This document shows positions 33,691-41,864 of a stretch of DNA of 64,000 nt, piece after piece. The DNA comes from Streptomyces triticagri. Its GTDB lineage: Bacteria > Actinomycetota > Actinomycetes > Streptomycetales > Streptomycetaceae. The position numbers and the translations under genes are program-made. Position 1 is the stretch's first letter; each line of letters starts with the position of its first letter. The stretch is taken from contig NZ_QUAK01000123.1 in assembly GCF_003429565.1 (NCBI RefSeq), forward strand, positions 1-64,000, in the 5' to 3' direction. The notes below the pieces were generated by a model. The model was not told where the DNA came from, did no database searches, and worked only from the letters and a program-made list of their open reading frames with translations.

Positions 33691-34437
33691 ATGACGACCG
33701 TCCTCGTGACCGGCGGAACCGGGACCCTCGGCCGGCAGGTGTGCGAGCGGTTGCGCGCCGGGGGCCACGAGGTGCGCGCTCTGAGCCGGCATGCCCCGGA
33801 CTTCCCGGTCGACCTGCTCAGCGGTGCCGGCCTCGACCGCGCGGTGACCGGGGCCGAGGCGATCGTGCACTGCGCCTCGGCGCAGCAGGCGGGCGCCGAC
33901 GAGCGGGCGGCACGCAATCTGATCGAGGCGGCCCGCCGGGCCGGCGTCGGACATCTGGTCTACATCTCGATCGTCGGCGTGGACGAGGTGCCGCTCGGCT
34001 ACTACCGCACCAAGCGCCGGGTGGAACAGCTCGTCGAGGAGTCCGGCATCGGCTGGACCGTCCTGCGCACCACGCAGTTCCACGAGCTGATCCTGCAGAT
34101 CGCGACGGCGGTGACGCGGCTTCCGCTCGCGCCGTTCCCCTCGGAGGTGTCGAGCCAGCCGATCGCGGCGGCCGAAGTGGCCGACCGGCTCGCGGAGTTG
34201 GCACTCGCCGGTCCTGCGGGGCGGGTGCCGGACATGGGCGGGCCCGAGGCACGTACGCTGCGCTCGCTGATCGGGGCGTACGCGGCGGCGGCCGGGCGGC
34301 GGCGGGCGTTCGTGCCTGTGCGGCTGCCGGGGCGCACCTTCGCGGCGGCGCGTGCGGGGCGGCTCCTTGCGCAGGACCGGGCGGTGGGGCGGACGACGTT
34401 CGAGGAGTTCCTCGCCGAGCGGATGCCGGTGCGGTAG
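33691..34437 (+). CDS. NAD(P)H-binding NmrA/atypical SDR family protein
   Basis: The 248-residue Rossmann protein starts MTTVLVTGGTGTLGRQVCER, the NAD(P)-binding TGxxGxxG motif of atypical short-chain dehydrogenases. YYRTKRRVEQLVEESGI fits the YxxxK region, and WTVLRTTQFHELIL is typical of the NmrA-like group. These act as reductases, redox sensors or quinone reductases; the substrate is unknown. The ATG follows GGGAGTGA. It is divergent from the rib operon, and two 12-bp repeats lie in its promoter. Confidence 0.88.
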   Translation: MTTVLVTGGTGTLGRQVCERLRAGGHEVRALSRHAPDFPVDLLSGAGLDRAVTGAEAIVHCASAQQAGADERAARNLIEAARRAGVGHLVYISIVGVDEVPLGYYRTKRRVEQLVEESGIGWTVLRTTQFHELILQIATAVTRLPLAPFPSEVSSQPIAAAEVADRLAELALAGPAGRVPDMGGPEARTLRSLIGAYAAAAGRRRAFVPVRLPGRTFAAARAGRLLAQDRAVGRTTFEEFLAERMPVR

Positions 34438-34493
34438 CCGGCGGCCCGGGTGTACGAGGCCGGCGAGCGTACCCGGCCGGGATGCGCCGCGGC

Positions 34494-35681
34494 TCAACTC
34501 CCCGGCGCGAACAGGTCGTCGTGCGCCATGTCCTGGGCGGTCAGCAGGGCGCCTCTGAGCACCGCGGTCCCGCCGAGCGCCCCCGCCCGTACCTCCGTGC
34601 GCAACGGCGAGAGTGCGGCGGCCCGTTGCTCGACGCGCTCCGCGAGTACGGTGCCTCCGACCCGGCCGACGGCCCCGCCGAGCAGCACACACCCGGGGTC
34701 GAGGATCGCCGCCACGGAGGCGACACCGAGGGCGAGCCGGTCGGCGAGTGCGTCCAGGAAGGCGGCGGCCCGGGGCTCGCCGGGCGCGTGCACGGCCGCG
34801 CCGACCGTGGCGACGGCCGCCGATTCGTCGTCCCCCTCGTGACCTGAGCCCAGACCGTGCTCGGCGGCCAGCGCGCACACCGCCGCGGCCCCCACCAGCG
34901 AGTGGAATCCGCCGTCGCAGGAGCTCGCGGACGGCACCCCGGCGGCCCCCGGCACCGGCAGGAAGCCGATCTCACCGGCCCCGCCGCTCGCCCCGCGGCG
35001 CAGTGTGCCGTCGAGCATCACGGCGGCCCCGATGCCGTGGGCGAGCCAGAGCATCACGAAGGTGTCCCGGTCCTGGACGGCTCCGACGCGCTGTTCGGCG
35101 ACCGCGGCGAGATTGGTCTCGTTCTGCACGACGACGGCGGCGGGGAGCCGTTCCCGCAGGGCGTCGACGAGTCGCCGGTGCCAGGCCGGCAGGCCGGTGG
35201 TGTCGCGGAGTCGGCCGGTCGCGGGCTCGATCAGACCGGGTGCGCCGATGCCGACGCTGTGCAGCCGGCCGGCGCCCGCATCGGCGGCGGCCTCCTCGAG
35301 CAGGGCGACGGCCTGCTCCACGGCGGGTTCGGTGCCCATGGCGCCGTCGATGGGCAGCGACTTCTCGGTCAGGACCGTGCCCAGCAGGTCGGCGACGACG
35401 ACGGAGAGCCCTTCGGTGCGGACGTCGAGGGCGGCCAACTGGGCGCGGTCCGCCACGATTCCGTACAGCCGGGCGTTGGGTCCGCGGCGCTCGGCGCCCG
35501 CCTCGCCGACGACCGTGATCAGGCCGGCTTCCTGCAGGCGTTCCACGAGTCCCGCGACGGTCGGCCGGGACAGTCCGGTCAGCTGCTTGAGCTGACCTGC
35601 GGTCAACGGTCCGTGCCGCCGCAGCAGTTCAAGAGCGGACCGGTCGTTGATCGCCCGGGCCGTGCTCGGGGATGCGGGCAT
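34494..35681 (-). CDS. ROK family transcriptional regulator
   Basis: The 395-residue repressor has an N-terminal winged helix (LTAGQLKQLTGLSRPTVAGL). A sugar-kinase-like ROK domain follows (VGIGAPGLIEPATGRLRDT, LAHGIGAAVMLDGTLRRGAS, GAGEIGFLPV). The zinc motif CxCGxxGC of typical ROK proteins is missing; that position reads SASSCDGGFHS. Sugar sensing may therefore be altered. It is divergent from an MFS gene, with a palindrome between them that is the likely operator. The ATG at 35681 is the obvious start. Confidence 0.92.
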   Translation of the reverse strand: MPASPSTARAINDRSALELLRRHGPLTAGQLKQLTGLSRPTVAGLVERLQEAGLITVVGEAGAERRGPNARLYGIVADRAQLAALDVRTEGLSVVVADLLGTVLTEKSLPIDGAMGTEPAVEQAVALLEEAAADAGAGRLHSVGIGAPGLIEPATGRLRDTTGLPAWHRRLVDALRERLPAAVVVQNETNLAAVAEQRVGAVQDRDTFVMLWLAHGIGAAVMLDGTLRRGASGGAGEIGFLPVPGAAGVPSASSCDGGFHSLVGAAAVCALAAEHGLGSGHEGDDESAAVATVGAAVHAPGEPRAAAFLDALADRLALGVASVAAILDPGCVLLGGAVGRVGGTVLAERVEQRAAALSPLRTEVRAGALGGTAVLRGALLTAQDMAHDDLFAPGS

Positions 35682-35756
35682 GCCGTGATCCTCTCAGGCG
35701 GGGCCGCCGGGGCGGGCACCGGTGGTCGGCCGGAAGGCGCTCACGGTACCTCTATT

Positions 35757-35777
35757 TATCAGGCAAGGTTCCTGATA
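35757..35777. promoter_or_regulatory. palindromic operator between ROK and MFS genes
   Basis: TATCAGG (35757-35763) and CCTGATA (35771-35777) form a perfect inverted repeat with a 7-base spacer, the only AT-rich spot in the 150-bp divergent region. It is the likely site of the ROK regulator and would control both genes. Confidence 0.7.
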
Positions 35778-35831
35778 GTTTACGGCGCTGAATCCGGCAG
35801 GTGGTCTGGCGGTTCGGTCGGGAGGGGCCGC

Positions 35832-37046
35832 ATGAGCGGGACGGACAGCGAGGCGGGCATCGGCGCGCGGCGGCTGAGGCAGGCGCGGTACGCGGTGGCG
35901 GCGGTCTTCTGCGTGCACGGCGCGGTGACCGGTTCGTTCGCGACCCGGGTGCCGTGGATCCAGGACCACGCCGGCGTCAGCGCGGGCCAGTTGGGCCTCG
36001 CGCTCGCCTTCCCCGCGATCGGTGCCTCGCTGGCGATGCCGCTGGCCGGCACGGTCACCCACCGGTTCGGCGCCCGCACCGCGCTGCGCGGACTGCTCGC
36101 CCTGTGGACGATGGCGCTGATCCTGCCGTCGCTCGCACCGAATCTGCTCACACTGTGCCTGGCCCTGTTCGTCTACGGCGCCACGGCCGGGATGTCGGAC
36201 GTGGCGATGAACGCACTCGGGGTCGATGTGGAGAACCGCCTCGGGCGTTCGGTGATGTCCTCGCTGCACGGCATGTGGAGTGTGGGCGCCCTGATCGGCT
36301 CGGCGGCCGGCACGCTCGCCGCGCATCTCGGTTCGGACGCCCGGCTGCACCATCTGCTCGCCGCCGTCACGCTGACCGTGCTCGGGGCGATCGCATGTCA
36401 GGGCGTACTCGATCTGCGCAGCGCACCGGAGGAGGAGGCACCGCCGCGGTTCGCGCTGCCGCCCAAGTCGGCCCTGGTCATCGGGGCGGTGGGGTTCTGC
36501 GCGGTGTTCGCCGAAGGGGCGAGCCTGGACTGGTCGGCGGTGTATCTGCGCGATGTGCTGAGCACCTCACCGGGAGCCGCGGCCGCGTCCACCACGGCTT
36601 TCGCCCTGACGATGGCCGTGGCCCGGCTCGCGGGCGACAAGGTGGTCGACCGGTTCGGGGCGGTGCGTACGGTGCGGGTCGGCGGGGTGCTGGCCACGGC
36701 CGGCGGACTGCTCGTGGTGGTCGGGACCGGCCCGTGGCCGGCGATGGCCGGCTTCGGTCTGATGGGCCTCGGGATCGCCGTCGTCGTACCGCTCGCCTTC
36801 GCGGCCGCGGGGCGCAGCGGAGACAACCCTTCGCTCGCGATCGCCGGCGTCGCCACCATCACGTACACCTCCGGGCTCGTCGCCCCGTCCGCGATCGGCG
36901 CGATCGCGGACACCACCTCCCTCGTGGTGTCGTTCGGCCTGGTCACCGTGCTCGCCTTCGGACTGATCGCCTTCGCCGGAGTGCTGGCCCCCGGCCGCAG
37001 GTCCACGATCGCCGGGCGGAGCGCGACGCCCGCCGGCCGGGACTGA
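35832..37046 (+). CDS. MFS transporter
   Basis: The 404-residue protein has about twelve membrane helices. It contains a THRFGARTALRG loop between helices 2 and 3 (the MFS motif A position) and its repeat KVVDRFGAVRTVRVGG in the second half. The sequence FATRVPWIQDHAGVSAGQLGLAL is characteristic of the FucP/YbjJ-like group. It is probably a sugar or metabolite exporter controlled by the divergent ROK regulator. Start ATG 35832 behind GGGAGGGG. Confidence 0.92.
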   Translation: MSGTDSEAGIGARRLRQARYAVAAVFCVHGAVTGSFATRVPWIQDHAGVSAGQLGLALAFPAIGASLAMPLAGTVTHRFGARTALRGLLALWTMALILPSLAPNLLTLCLALFVYGATAGMSDVAMNALGVDVENRLGRSVMSSLHGMWSVGALIGSAAGTLAAHLGSDARLHHLLAAVTLTVLGAIACQGVLDLRSAPEEEAPPRFALPPKSALVIGAVGFCAVFAEGASLDWSAVYLRDVLSTSPGAAAASTTAFALTMAVARLAGDKVVDRFGAVRTVRVGGVLATAGGLLVVVGTGPWPAMAGFGLMGLGIAVVVPLAFAAAGRSGDNPSLAIAGVATITYTSGLVAPSAIGAIADTTSLVVSFGLVTVLAFGLIAFAGVLAPGRRSTIAGRSATPAGRD

Positions 37047-37181
37047 CCGGACACGCCGCGGGACCGGCGGCACCGCCCGTGGCCGGAGCGCTCCACAACA
37101 CCCCCCACCTGCGGTGCGGCCCTCCCCCGTGCCCCGTAGCATTGCCGGGTTCACGCACCCCTTGAGAAAGCGAAACCCACG

Positions 37182-38612
37182 ATGAAGCTCGGCGTGCGCT
37201 GGTCCCTGCACGGTGATGGGCGCACCCCCGCGCCCGGCGCCGTGGTCCGTCCGGACGAGCGGCTCTCCTGGCCCCGCACCGCCGGGCTCGGTGCCCAGCA
37301 CGTGGTGGCGATGTTCGGCGCCTCGTTCGTGGCCCCGGTCCTGATGGGTCTCGACCCGAATCTGGCGATCATGATGTCCGGCATCGCCACGATGATCTTC
37401 CTGCTTGCGACCGGTGGGGCGGTGCCCAGCTATCTCGGGTGCTCGCTGTCGTTCGTCGGCGTGGCCGCGGTGATCAGGGCGCAGGGCGGCAGCAGTGCGA
37501 CAGTGACCGGTGCGGTCTTCGCGGTGGCCGTGGCGTTGTTCCTGGCGGGGCTCGCGGTACGGAAGTTCGGCGCACGGATCATCCACGCGACGATGCCGCC
37601 GATCGTGACGGGCGCCGTGGTGATGCTGATCGGCTTCAACCTGGCGCCCGTGACGGCCAGTACGTACTGGCCGCAGGACCAGTGGACCGCGCTGCTCGTC
37701 ATGCTCTTCACGGGGCTCGCGGTCGTCTGTCTGCGCGGCTTCTGGTCGCGGATCGCGATCTTCCTCGGCCTGATCTTCGGGTACGGGATCTCCTGGATCT
37801 TCGACCGTGTCTTCGGGCAGATCCATTCGGTCGCGGGCGGCACCGAGGCCGTGGACCACTGGCGCCTCGACTTCTCCGCAGTCGGCAAGGCGGACTGGGT
37901 GGGCCTGCCGTCCTTCCACGCGCCGAGCTTCGAGTGGTCGGCGATCCTGGTCGCGCTGCCCGTGGTGATCGCCCTGATCGCGGAGAACGCCGGGCACGTC
38001 AAGGCCGTCGGCGAGATGACCGGGGACGATCTGGACGGCAAGCTGGGCACCGCGATCTCCGCGGACGGCGCCGCGTCCATGCTGTCCACGGCCGTCGGCG
38101 GCCCGCCGAACACCACGTACTCCGAGAACATCGGCGTGATGGCCGCGACCCGGGTGTACTCCACCGCCGCGTACTGGGCGGCGGCGGTCTTCGCTCTGCT
38201 CTTCGGTCTGTGCCCGAAGTTCGGCGCGGTGGTGGCGGCGATCCCCGGCGGCGTCCTGGGCGGCATCACAGTGATCCTGTACGGAATGATCGGCCTGCTC
38301 GGCGCCCAGATCTGGATCAACGCCAAGGTCGATCTGCGCAATCCGCTGAATCTGGTGCCGGCCGCGGCGGGCATCATCATCGGTGTCGGCAATGTGAGCA
38401 TCAAGATCTCGGACAACTTCGAGCTGAGCGGGATCGCGCTCGGCACCCTGGTGGTCATCACCGGCTATCACGCGCTGCGCGCGATGGCACCGGCGCATCT
38501 GAAGACCCAGGAACCGCTGCTCGACGAGGGCACGTCCCGCTACGACACGGAGGCGGAGGCCCGTGCCGGTGAGCGGACCGGTGACGGTCAGCCGCCGGTC
38601 GCCAATTCGTAG
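37182..38612 (+). CDS. NCS2 family uracil/xanthine permease
   Basis: The 476-residue carrier has the UraA fold: 14 membrane segments, QHVVAMFGASFVAPVLMG at the start, the substrate-site ALIAENAGHVKAVGEMTG region and VGGPPNTTYSENIGVMAATR. It imports uracil, xanthine or another nucleobase with protons; the exact base cannot be told. Start ATG 37182. Its last 25 bases overlap the convergent GH6 gene, so a terminator for either gene must lie inside the other. Confidence 0.94.
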   Translation: MKLGVRWSLHGDGRTPAPGAVVRPDERLSWPRTAGLGAQHVVAMFGASFVAPVLMGLDPNLAIMMSGIATMIFLLATGGAVPSYLGCSLSFVGVAAVIRAQGGSSATVTGAVFAVAVALFLAGLAVRKFGARIIHATMPPIVTGAVVMLIGFNLAPVTASTYWPQDQWTALLVMLFTGLAVVCLRGFWSRIAIFLGLIFGYGISWIFDRVFGQIHSVAGGTEAVDHWRLDFSAVGKADWVGLPSFHAPSFEWSAILVALPVVIALIAENAGHVKAVGEMTGDDLDGKLGTAISADGAASMLSTAVGGPPNTTYSENIGVMAATRVYSTAAYWAAAVFALLFGLCPKFGAVVAAIPGGVLGGITVILYGMIGLLGAQIWINAKVDLRNPLNLVPAAAGIIIGVGNVSIKISDNFELSGIALGTLVVITGYHALRAMAPAHLKTQEPLLDEGTSRYDTEAEARAGERTGDGQPPVANS

Positions 38613-39904
38613 GCGTAGTCCGGGGTGAAGGAACCGGCCGCACCCTTGCAGCCGTCGGACTCGCCGGGGAGCTTGATCCACAGATAGGCGTCGATGCGGG
38701 ACGCGCCGGTGCTCAGGGTGGGCGGCTGGCCCAGTTTGCGGCCCGCGGGGTCGCACCACTGGCCGGCCGCGGGCGCGCCGTTGCCGTTGCGGCTGGTGTC
38801 GATGACGGCGCCATGGCTCGCGGGGCCGCCGAGCGCGGCGAGCACCGAGCGGGCGTAGGCGGTCTCGTCGGCCGTGGTGTGGAAGTTCGAGACGTTGGTG
38901 AAGATGCCGTCGGACGAGGCGGCCGAGGCGGCTCCGGCCTTGCGCAGCGCGGCGGCCTGGGTGGCCGCCGGATGCCAGCCGGAGTGGCCGGCGTCGTAGT
39001 ACACCTTGGCGTTCGGATTGGCCGCGTGCAGGGTGCGGCCGGCGCGGGCGAGCGAGGCGAAGCGCGCGGAACGGTCGGCGGCGGACAGACAGTCGGAGAG
39101 GGCGACCGCGTCCGGTTCGAGTATCACCACGACCTCGCGTGAGCCGAGCCCCGCCGCGAACTGGTCGATCCACCGGTCGTAGGCACCGAGCGAGGGCGCG
39201 CCGCCCTGCGAGGCGCCGCCGCAGTCCCGGTCAGGTATCGCGTACGGCACGAGCACCGGGACCTTGCCGCCGGACGACGAGGTGACCGCGCGGACCCGGG
39301 AGGCGATGACGTCCGGGTTGTACTCGGCGAACCAGACGGCGGCCGGCCGGTCCGCTATGCGCTGCTCGATCAGGGGGCGGCGCGGGTCGTTGCGATTGGC
39401 CCGGACCCAGTCGAGCACCTGCGAATCACCGTGCCGGTAGAGACCGTTGCTCTTCGGGGCAGGGTCGGGCCGCGGAGTCTTCGGCGCGGCGGACGTCTTG
39501 GACGGTTTCGGCTTCGGAGACTTGGACTTCTTGCTCGGCGACGGCGACGAGGACGGCGTCGGCACGGCCGGCAGTGGCTCGAGCGTCGGTTCGGGCGTCT
39601 CGGTGCGCCGCGCCTCGTGCTGCTCTCCGCCGCCCTCGGCCGCCGAGATCAGTCCGGCGGCCGCTCCGATCGCCACCACGACCGATGCGGCGGCGGATAT
39701 CGCCTGATGCCGTGCGGTGCGTCTGCGTGCGGCGCGCTGTGCGCGTCGCTGCGCGCGATGACCTGCCACGGTTCCGTACCCCCCTGAACGTGCTGTCGTA
39801 CGTGTGCTGTTGGTGCCCGTCACCGCCTGGTGCTGCCCGCGGTGACGGCCTTGTGCTGCCTTCGGTGCGCTCGCCGCCGGGTCTCCCCGAGCGGACTCAC
39901 CCAC
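38588..39904 (-). CDS. membrane-anchored GH6 glycoside hydrolase (endoglucanase-type)
   Basis: A 438-residue inverting beta-1,4-glucanase of family GH6. The N-terminus is basic and cytoplasmic, then a membrane segment (AISAAASVVVAIGAAAGLIS, about residues 68-90). A Pro/Ser/Lys linker of about 60 residues and a catalytic domain follow. Motifs: VPYAIPDRDCG, VVVILEPDAVALSDC (catalytic acid region), VIDTSRNGNG and WIKLPGESDG. No cellulose-binding domain is present. The GTG start at 39904 is uncertain; an in-frame GTG at the residue-28 position is an alternative. Cleavage after the helix could also release it. Confidence 0.9.
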   Translation of the reverse strand: MGESARGDPAASAPKAAQGRHRGQHQAVTGTNSTRTTARSGGYGTVAGHRAQRRAQRAARRRTARHQAISAAASVVVAIGAAAGLISAAEGGGEQHEARRTETPEPTLEPLPAVPTPSSSPSPSKKSKSPKPKPSKTSAAPKTPRPDPAPKSNGLYRHGDSQVLDWVRANRNDPRRPLIEQRIADRPAAVWFAEYNPDVIASRVRAVTSSSGGKVPVLVPYAIPDRDCGGASQGGAPSLGAYDRWIDQFAAGLGSREVVVILEPDAVALSDCLSAADRSARFASLARAGRTLHAANPNAKVYYDAGHSGWHPAATQAAALRKAGAASAASSDGIFTNVSNFHTTADETAYARSVLAALGGPASHGAVIDTSRNGNGAPAAGQWCDPAGRKLGQPPTLSTGASRIDAYLWIKLPGESDGCKGAAGSFTPDYAYELATGG

Positions 39905-40001
39905 CCCCCTGGGTCCCGCTGCCGCCCCCGGCGTCCCCCGTTCCGGGGAAGCTCAGGGCCGGTCGGTCCCGCCACCACCCTATGACTGTCACGCTGCGTC
40001 C

Positions 40002-40694
40002 ATGGTGCGCTTGGAGCAGTTGTCGACGGCCACGGCCGGTGTCGACGCCGTGGTGGCGCGGATGCGGGGGCTCGACGAGCAACTCCATCCGGCCGACGGG
40101 GTCGCCGTTTTCAACCGGGTGTATCTCTCCGTGACCGAGGCGGTGGACCGGTCCATCGACTCGGGCGGTTTCCCCGACGCGAGGTCGGCGGCGACCCTGG
40201 ATGTCCGTTTCGCGGAGCGCTATCTCGATGCGGTGGACTCGGCCGCCGTGGGGCGCCGTCCGGCGCACTGCTGGCGGCCGCTCTTCCAGTACCGGCACCA
40301 TCCCGGAGTACGCCCGCTGCAGTTCGCACTCGCGGGCATCAATGCGCACATCGGACACGATCTGGCCCTGGCCGTGGTGGACACCTGTCGTACGCTCGGC
40401 TGCGAACCAGCCGACATCGAGGCGGACTTCGACCGCGTCGGCGCGCTCCTCGTCGCCCTCGAGGAGCGGATCAGGGAGGACCTGATGCCCGGGCCCGACC
40501 TCCTGGAGGTCGCCGATCCGCTCACCCATCTGCTCGGCTCCTGGAGCCTGAACCGCGCCCGGGACGCGGCGTGGGCGGCGGCCCGTGTCCTGTGGGGCCT
40601 GCGCCATCTGCCGGATCTGGCGGAGGACTGCGTGGAGCGGATGGACGAGGCGCTCGGTCTGGTCGGCCGCTGCCTGCTGACGCCGTGGCGATGA
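40002..40694 (+). CDS. DUF5995 family protein
   Basis: A helical protein of 230 residues matching the DUF5995 pattern. Diagnostic segments are DGVAVFNRVYLSVTEAVDRS, FQYRHHPGVRPLQFALAGIN, AHIGHDLALAVVDTC, and the C-terminal AARVLWGLRHLPDLAEDC. The conserved His residues suggest an iron- or metal-containing helical bundle, but no function is established. The ATG at 40002 has no good ribosome site. It precedes the LLM oxidoreductase by 126 bases on the same strand. Confidence 0.8.
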   Translation: MVRLEQLSTATAGVDAVVARMRGLDEQLHPADGVAVFNRVYLSVTEAVDRSIDSGGFPDARSAATLDVRFAERYLDAVDSAAVGRRPAHCWRPLFQYRHHPGVRPLQFALAGINAHIGHDLALAVVDTCRTLGCEPADIEADFDRVGALLVALEERIREDLMPGPDLLEVADPLTHLLGSWSLNRARDAAWAAARVLWGLRHLPDLAEDCVERMDEALGLVGRCLLTPWR

Positions 40695-40820
40695 CCGGTC
40701 GACACCGGCGGAGCCCTCTGGCGAGAAGCGGTCAAGTCGCCTTGGATGAGATCGAGTTGACCGGGAGGTGCTGAGCGCCCAACGGTCGTCGCACGGTTCC
40801 GTATCGCCAGGAGGACACGT

Positions 40821-41750
40821 ATGACCGTCAAGCTCGGACTCGGACTCCCCCAGATGAAGCAGTACGACCTCGGCCGCGATGTGCCGGCCGTCGCGCGGGC
40901 CGCCGAGGAGACGGGCTACGACAGCCTGTGGGTGTTCGAGCGGATCCTGTTCCCGACACCGGCGACGCAGGGCCTGTTCGGGATCGAGGGGCTGCCGTGG
41001 CCCGATCAGTACCGCTCGGTGGCGGATCCGCTGGTCACGCTGGCGCTCGCGGCGGGCGCCACCGAGCGGGCGCGCCTGGGCACGAGTGTGCTCGTGGCGC
41101 CGCTGCATGTGCCGTTCCAGCTGGCCCGTTCGCTGGCGACGCTCGATGCGGCAGCCGGCGGGCGGGTGGTACTCGGCGTCGGTACGGGCTGGTCCAAGGA
41201 CGAGTACGCGGCGGCGTCGCTCGTCCCCTTCGCCCGGCGGGGCAGGGCGCTGGACGAGCTGATCGATGTGTGCCGGGCGGTGTGGGGGCCCGATCCGGTC
41301 AGTTACGAGGGCGAGTTCACCCGGATCGCGCCCGCCGAGGTGGGGCCCAAGCCGGCCCGGCCGATCCCGGTGTACCTGCCCGCGAACAGTCCGCGTGCGG
41401 CGCGGCGCCTGGTGGATCGCGCGGACGGCTGGATGCCGGGGGCGACGGGAGTGGAGGCGCTTGCGTCGGCCTGGGCGGGGCTGCGGGAGCTTGCTGCGGA
41501 GCGGGGGCGGGAGCGGGCGATCGCCGTGACGGTGCGGGCCAATGCGCGATATTCGGCGAAGCCGGTGGATGAGGCGGAACGGGCGCCGTTCCAGGGGAGT
41601 GTGGAGCAGATCGTGGCCGATCTGGTCGCGCATGCGGGGGTCGGGGTCGACGAGATTCTGATCGATCTGCAGGGGACGATGCGGGATGCGTCCGAGCTGG
41701 TCGACGTTGCGGCCGAGGTTCATGCGGGGGTGCGGGGCGCGGGGGTGTGA
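40821..41750 (+). CDS. LLM class F420-dependent oxidoreductase
   Basis: The 309-residue protein has a luciferase-like TIM barrel (LGLGLPQMKQYDLGRDVPAV, YDSLWVFERILFP, ARLGTSVLVAPLHVPFQLA, RVVLGVGTGWSKDEYAAA). The GTGWSKDEY motif and the missing flavin-monooxygenase features favour F420-H2 as hydride donor, as in many Streptomyces relatives. Substrate unknown. The ATG at 40821 follows AGGAGGACACGT. A strong hairpin ends the gene. Confidence 0.92.
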   Translation: MTVKLGLGLPQMKQYDLGRDVPAVARAAEETGYDSLWVFERILFPTPATQGLFGIEGLPWPDQYRSVADPLVTLALAAGATERARLGTSVLVAPLHVPFQLARSLATLDAAAGGRVVLGVGTGWSKDEYAAASLVPFARRGRALDELIDVCRAVWGPDPVSYEGEFTRIAPAEVGPKPARPIPVYLPANSPRAARRLVDRADGWMPGATGVEALASAWAGLRELAAERGRERAIAVTVRANARYSAKPVDEAERAPFQGSVEQIVADLVAHAGVGVDEILIDLQGTMRDASELVDVAAEVHAGVRGAGV

Positions 41751-41823
41751 GTCGCCTGCGGCGGGCTGTCACCCCACACCCCGCTCCTTCCCGAAAGTCC
41801 TGCCGGACGGGCCTCCTCAAATT

Positions 41824-41844
41824 CCCCCGGACTCCGTCCGGGGG
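41824..41844. terminator. hairpin terminator, likely a dispersed Streptomyces palindrome
   Basis: CCCCCGGAC (41824-41832) and GTCCGGGGG (41836-41844) pair perfectly with a 3-base TCC loop, between two convergent genes. The same sequence, with GGGACCCCC following, is one I recall from many Streptomyces intergenic regions, so it may be a repeated element. Confidence 0.8.
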
Positions 41845-41864
41845 GACCCCCAGAGGGGCTGCAT

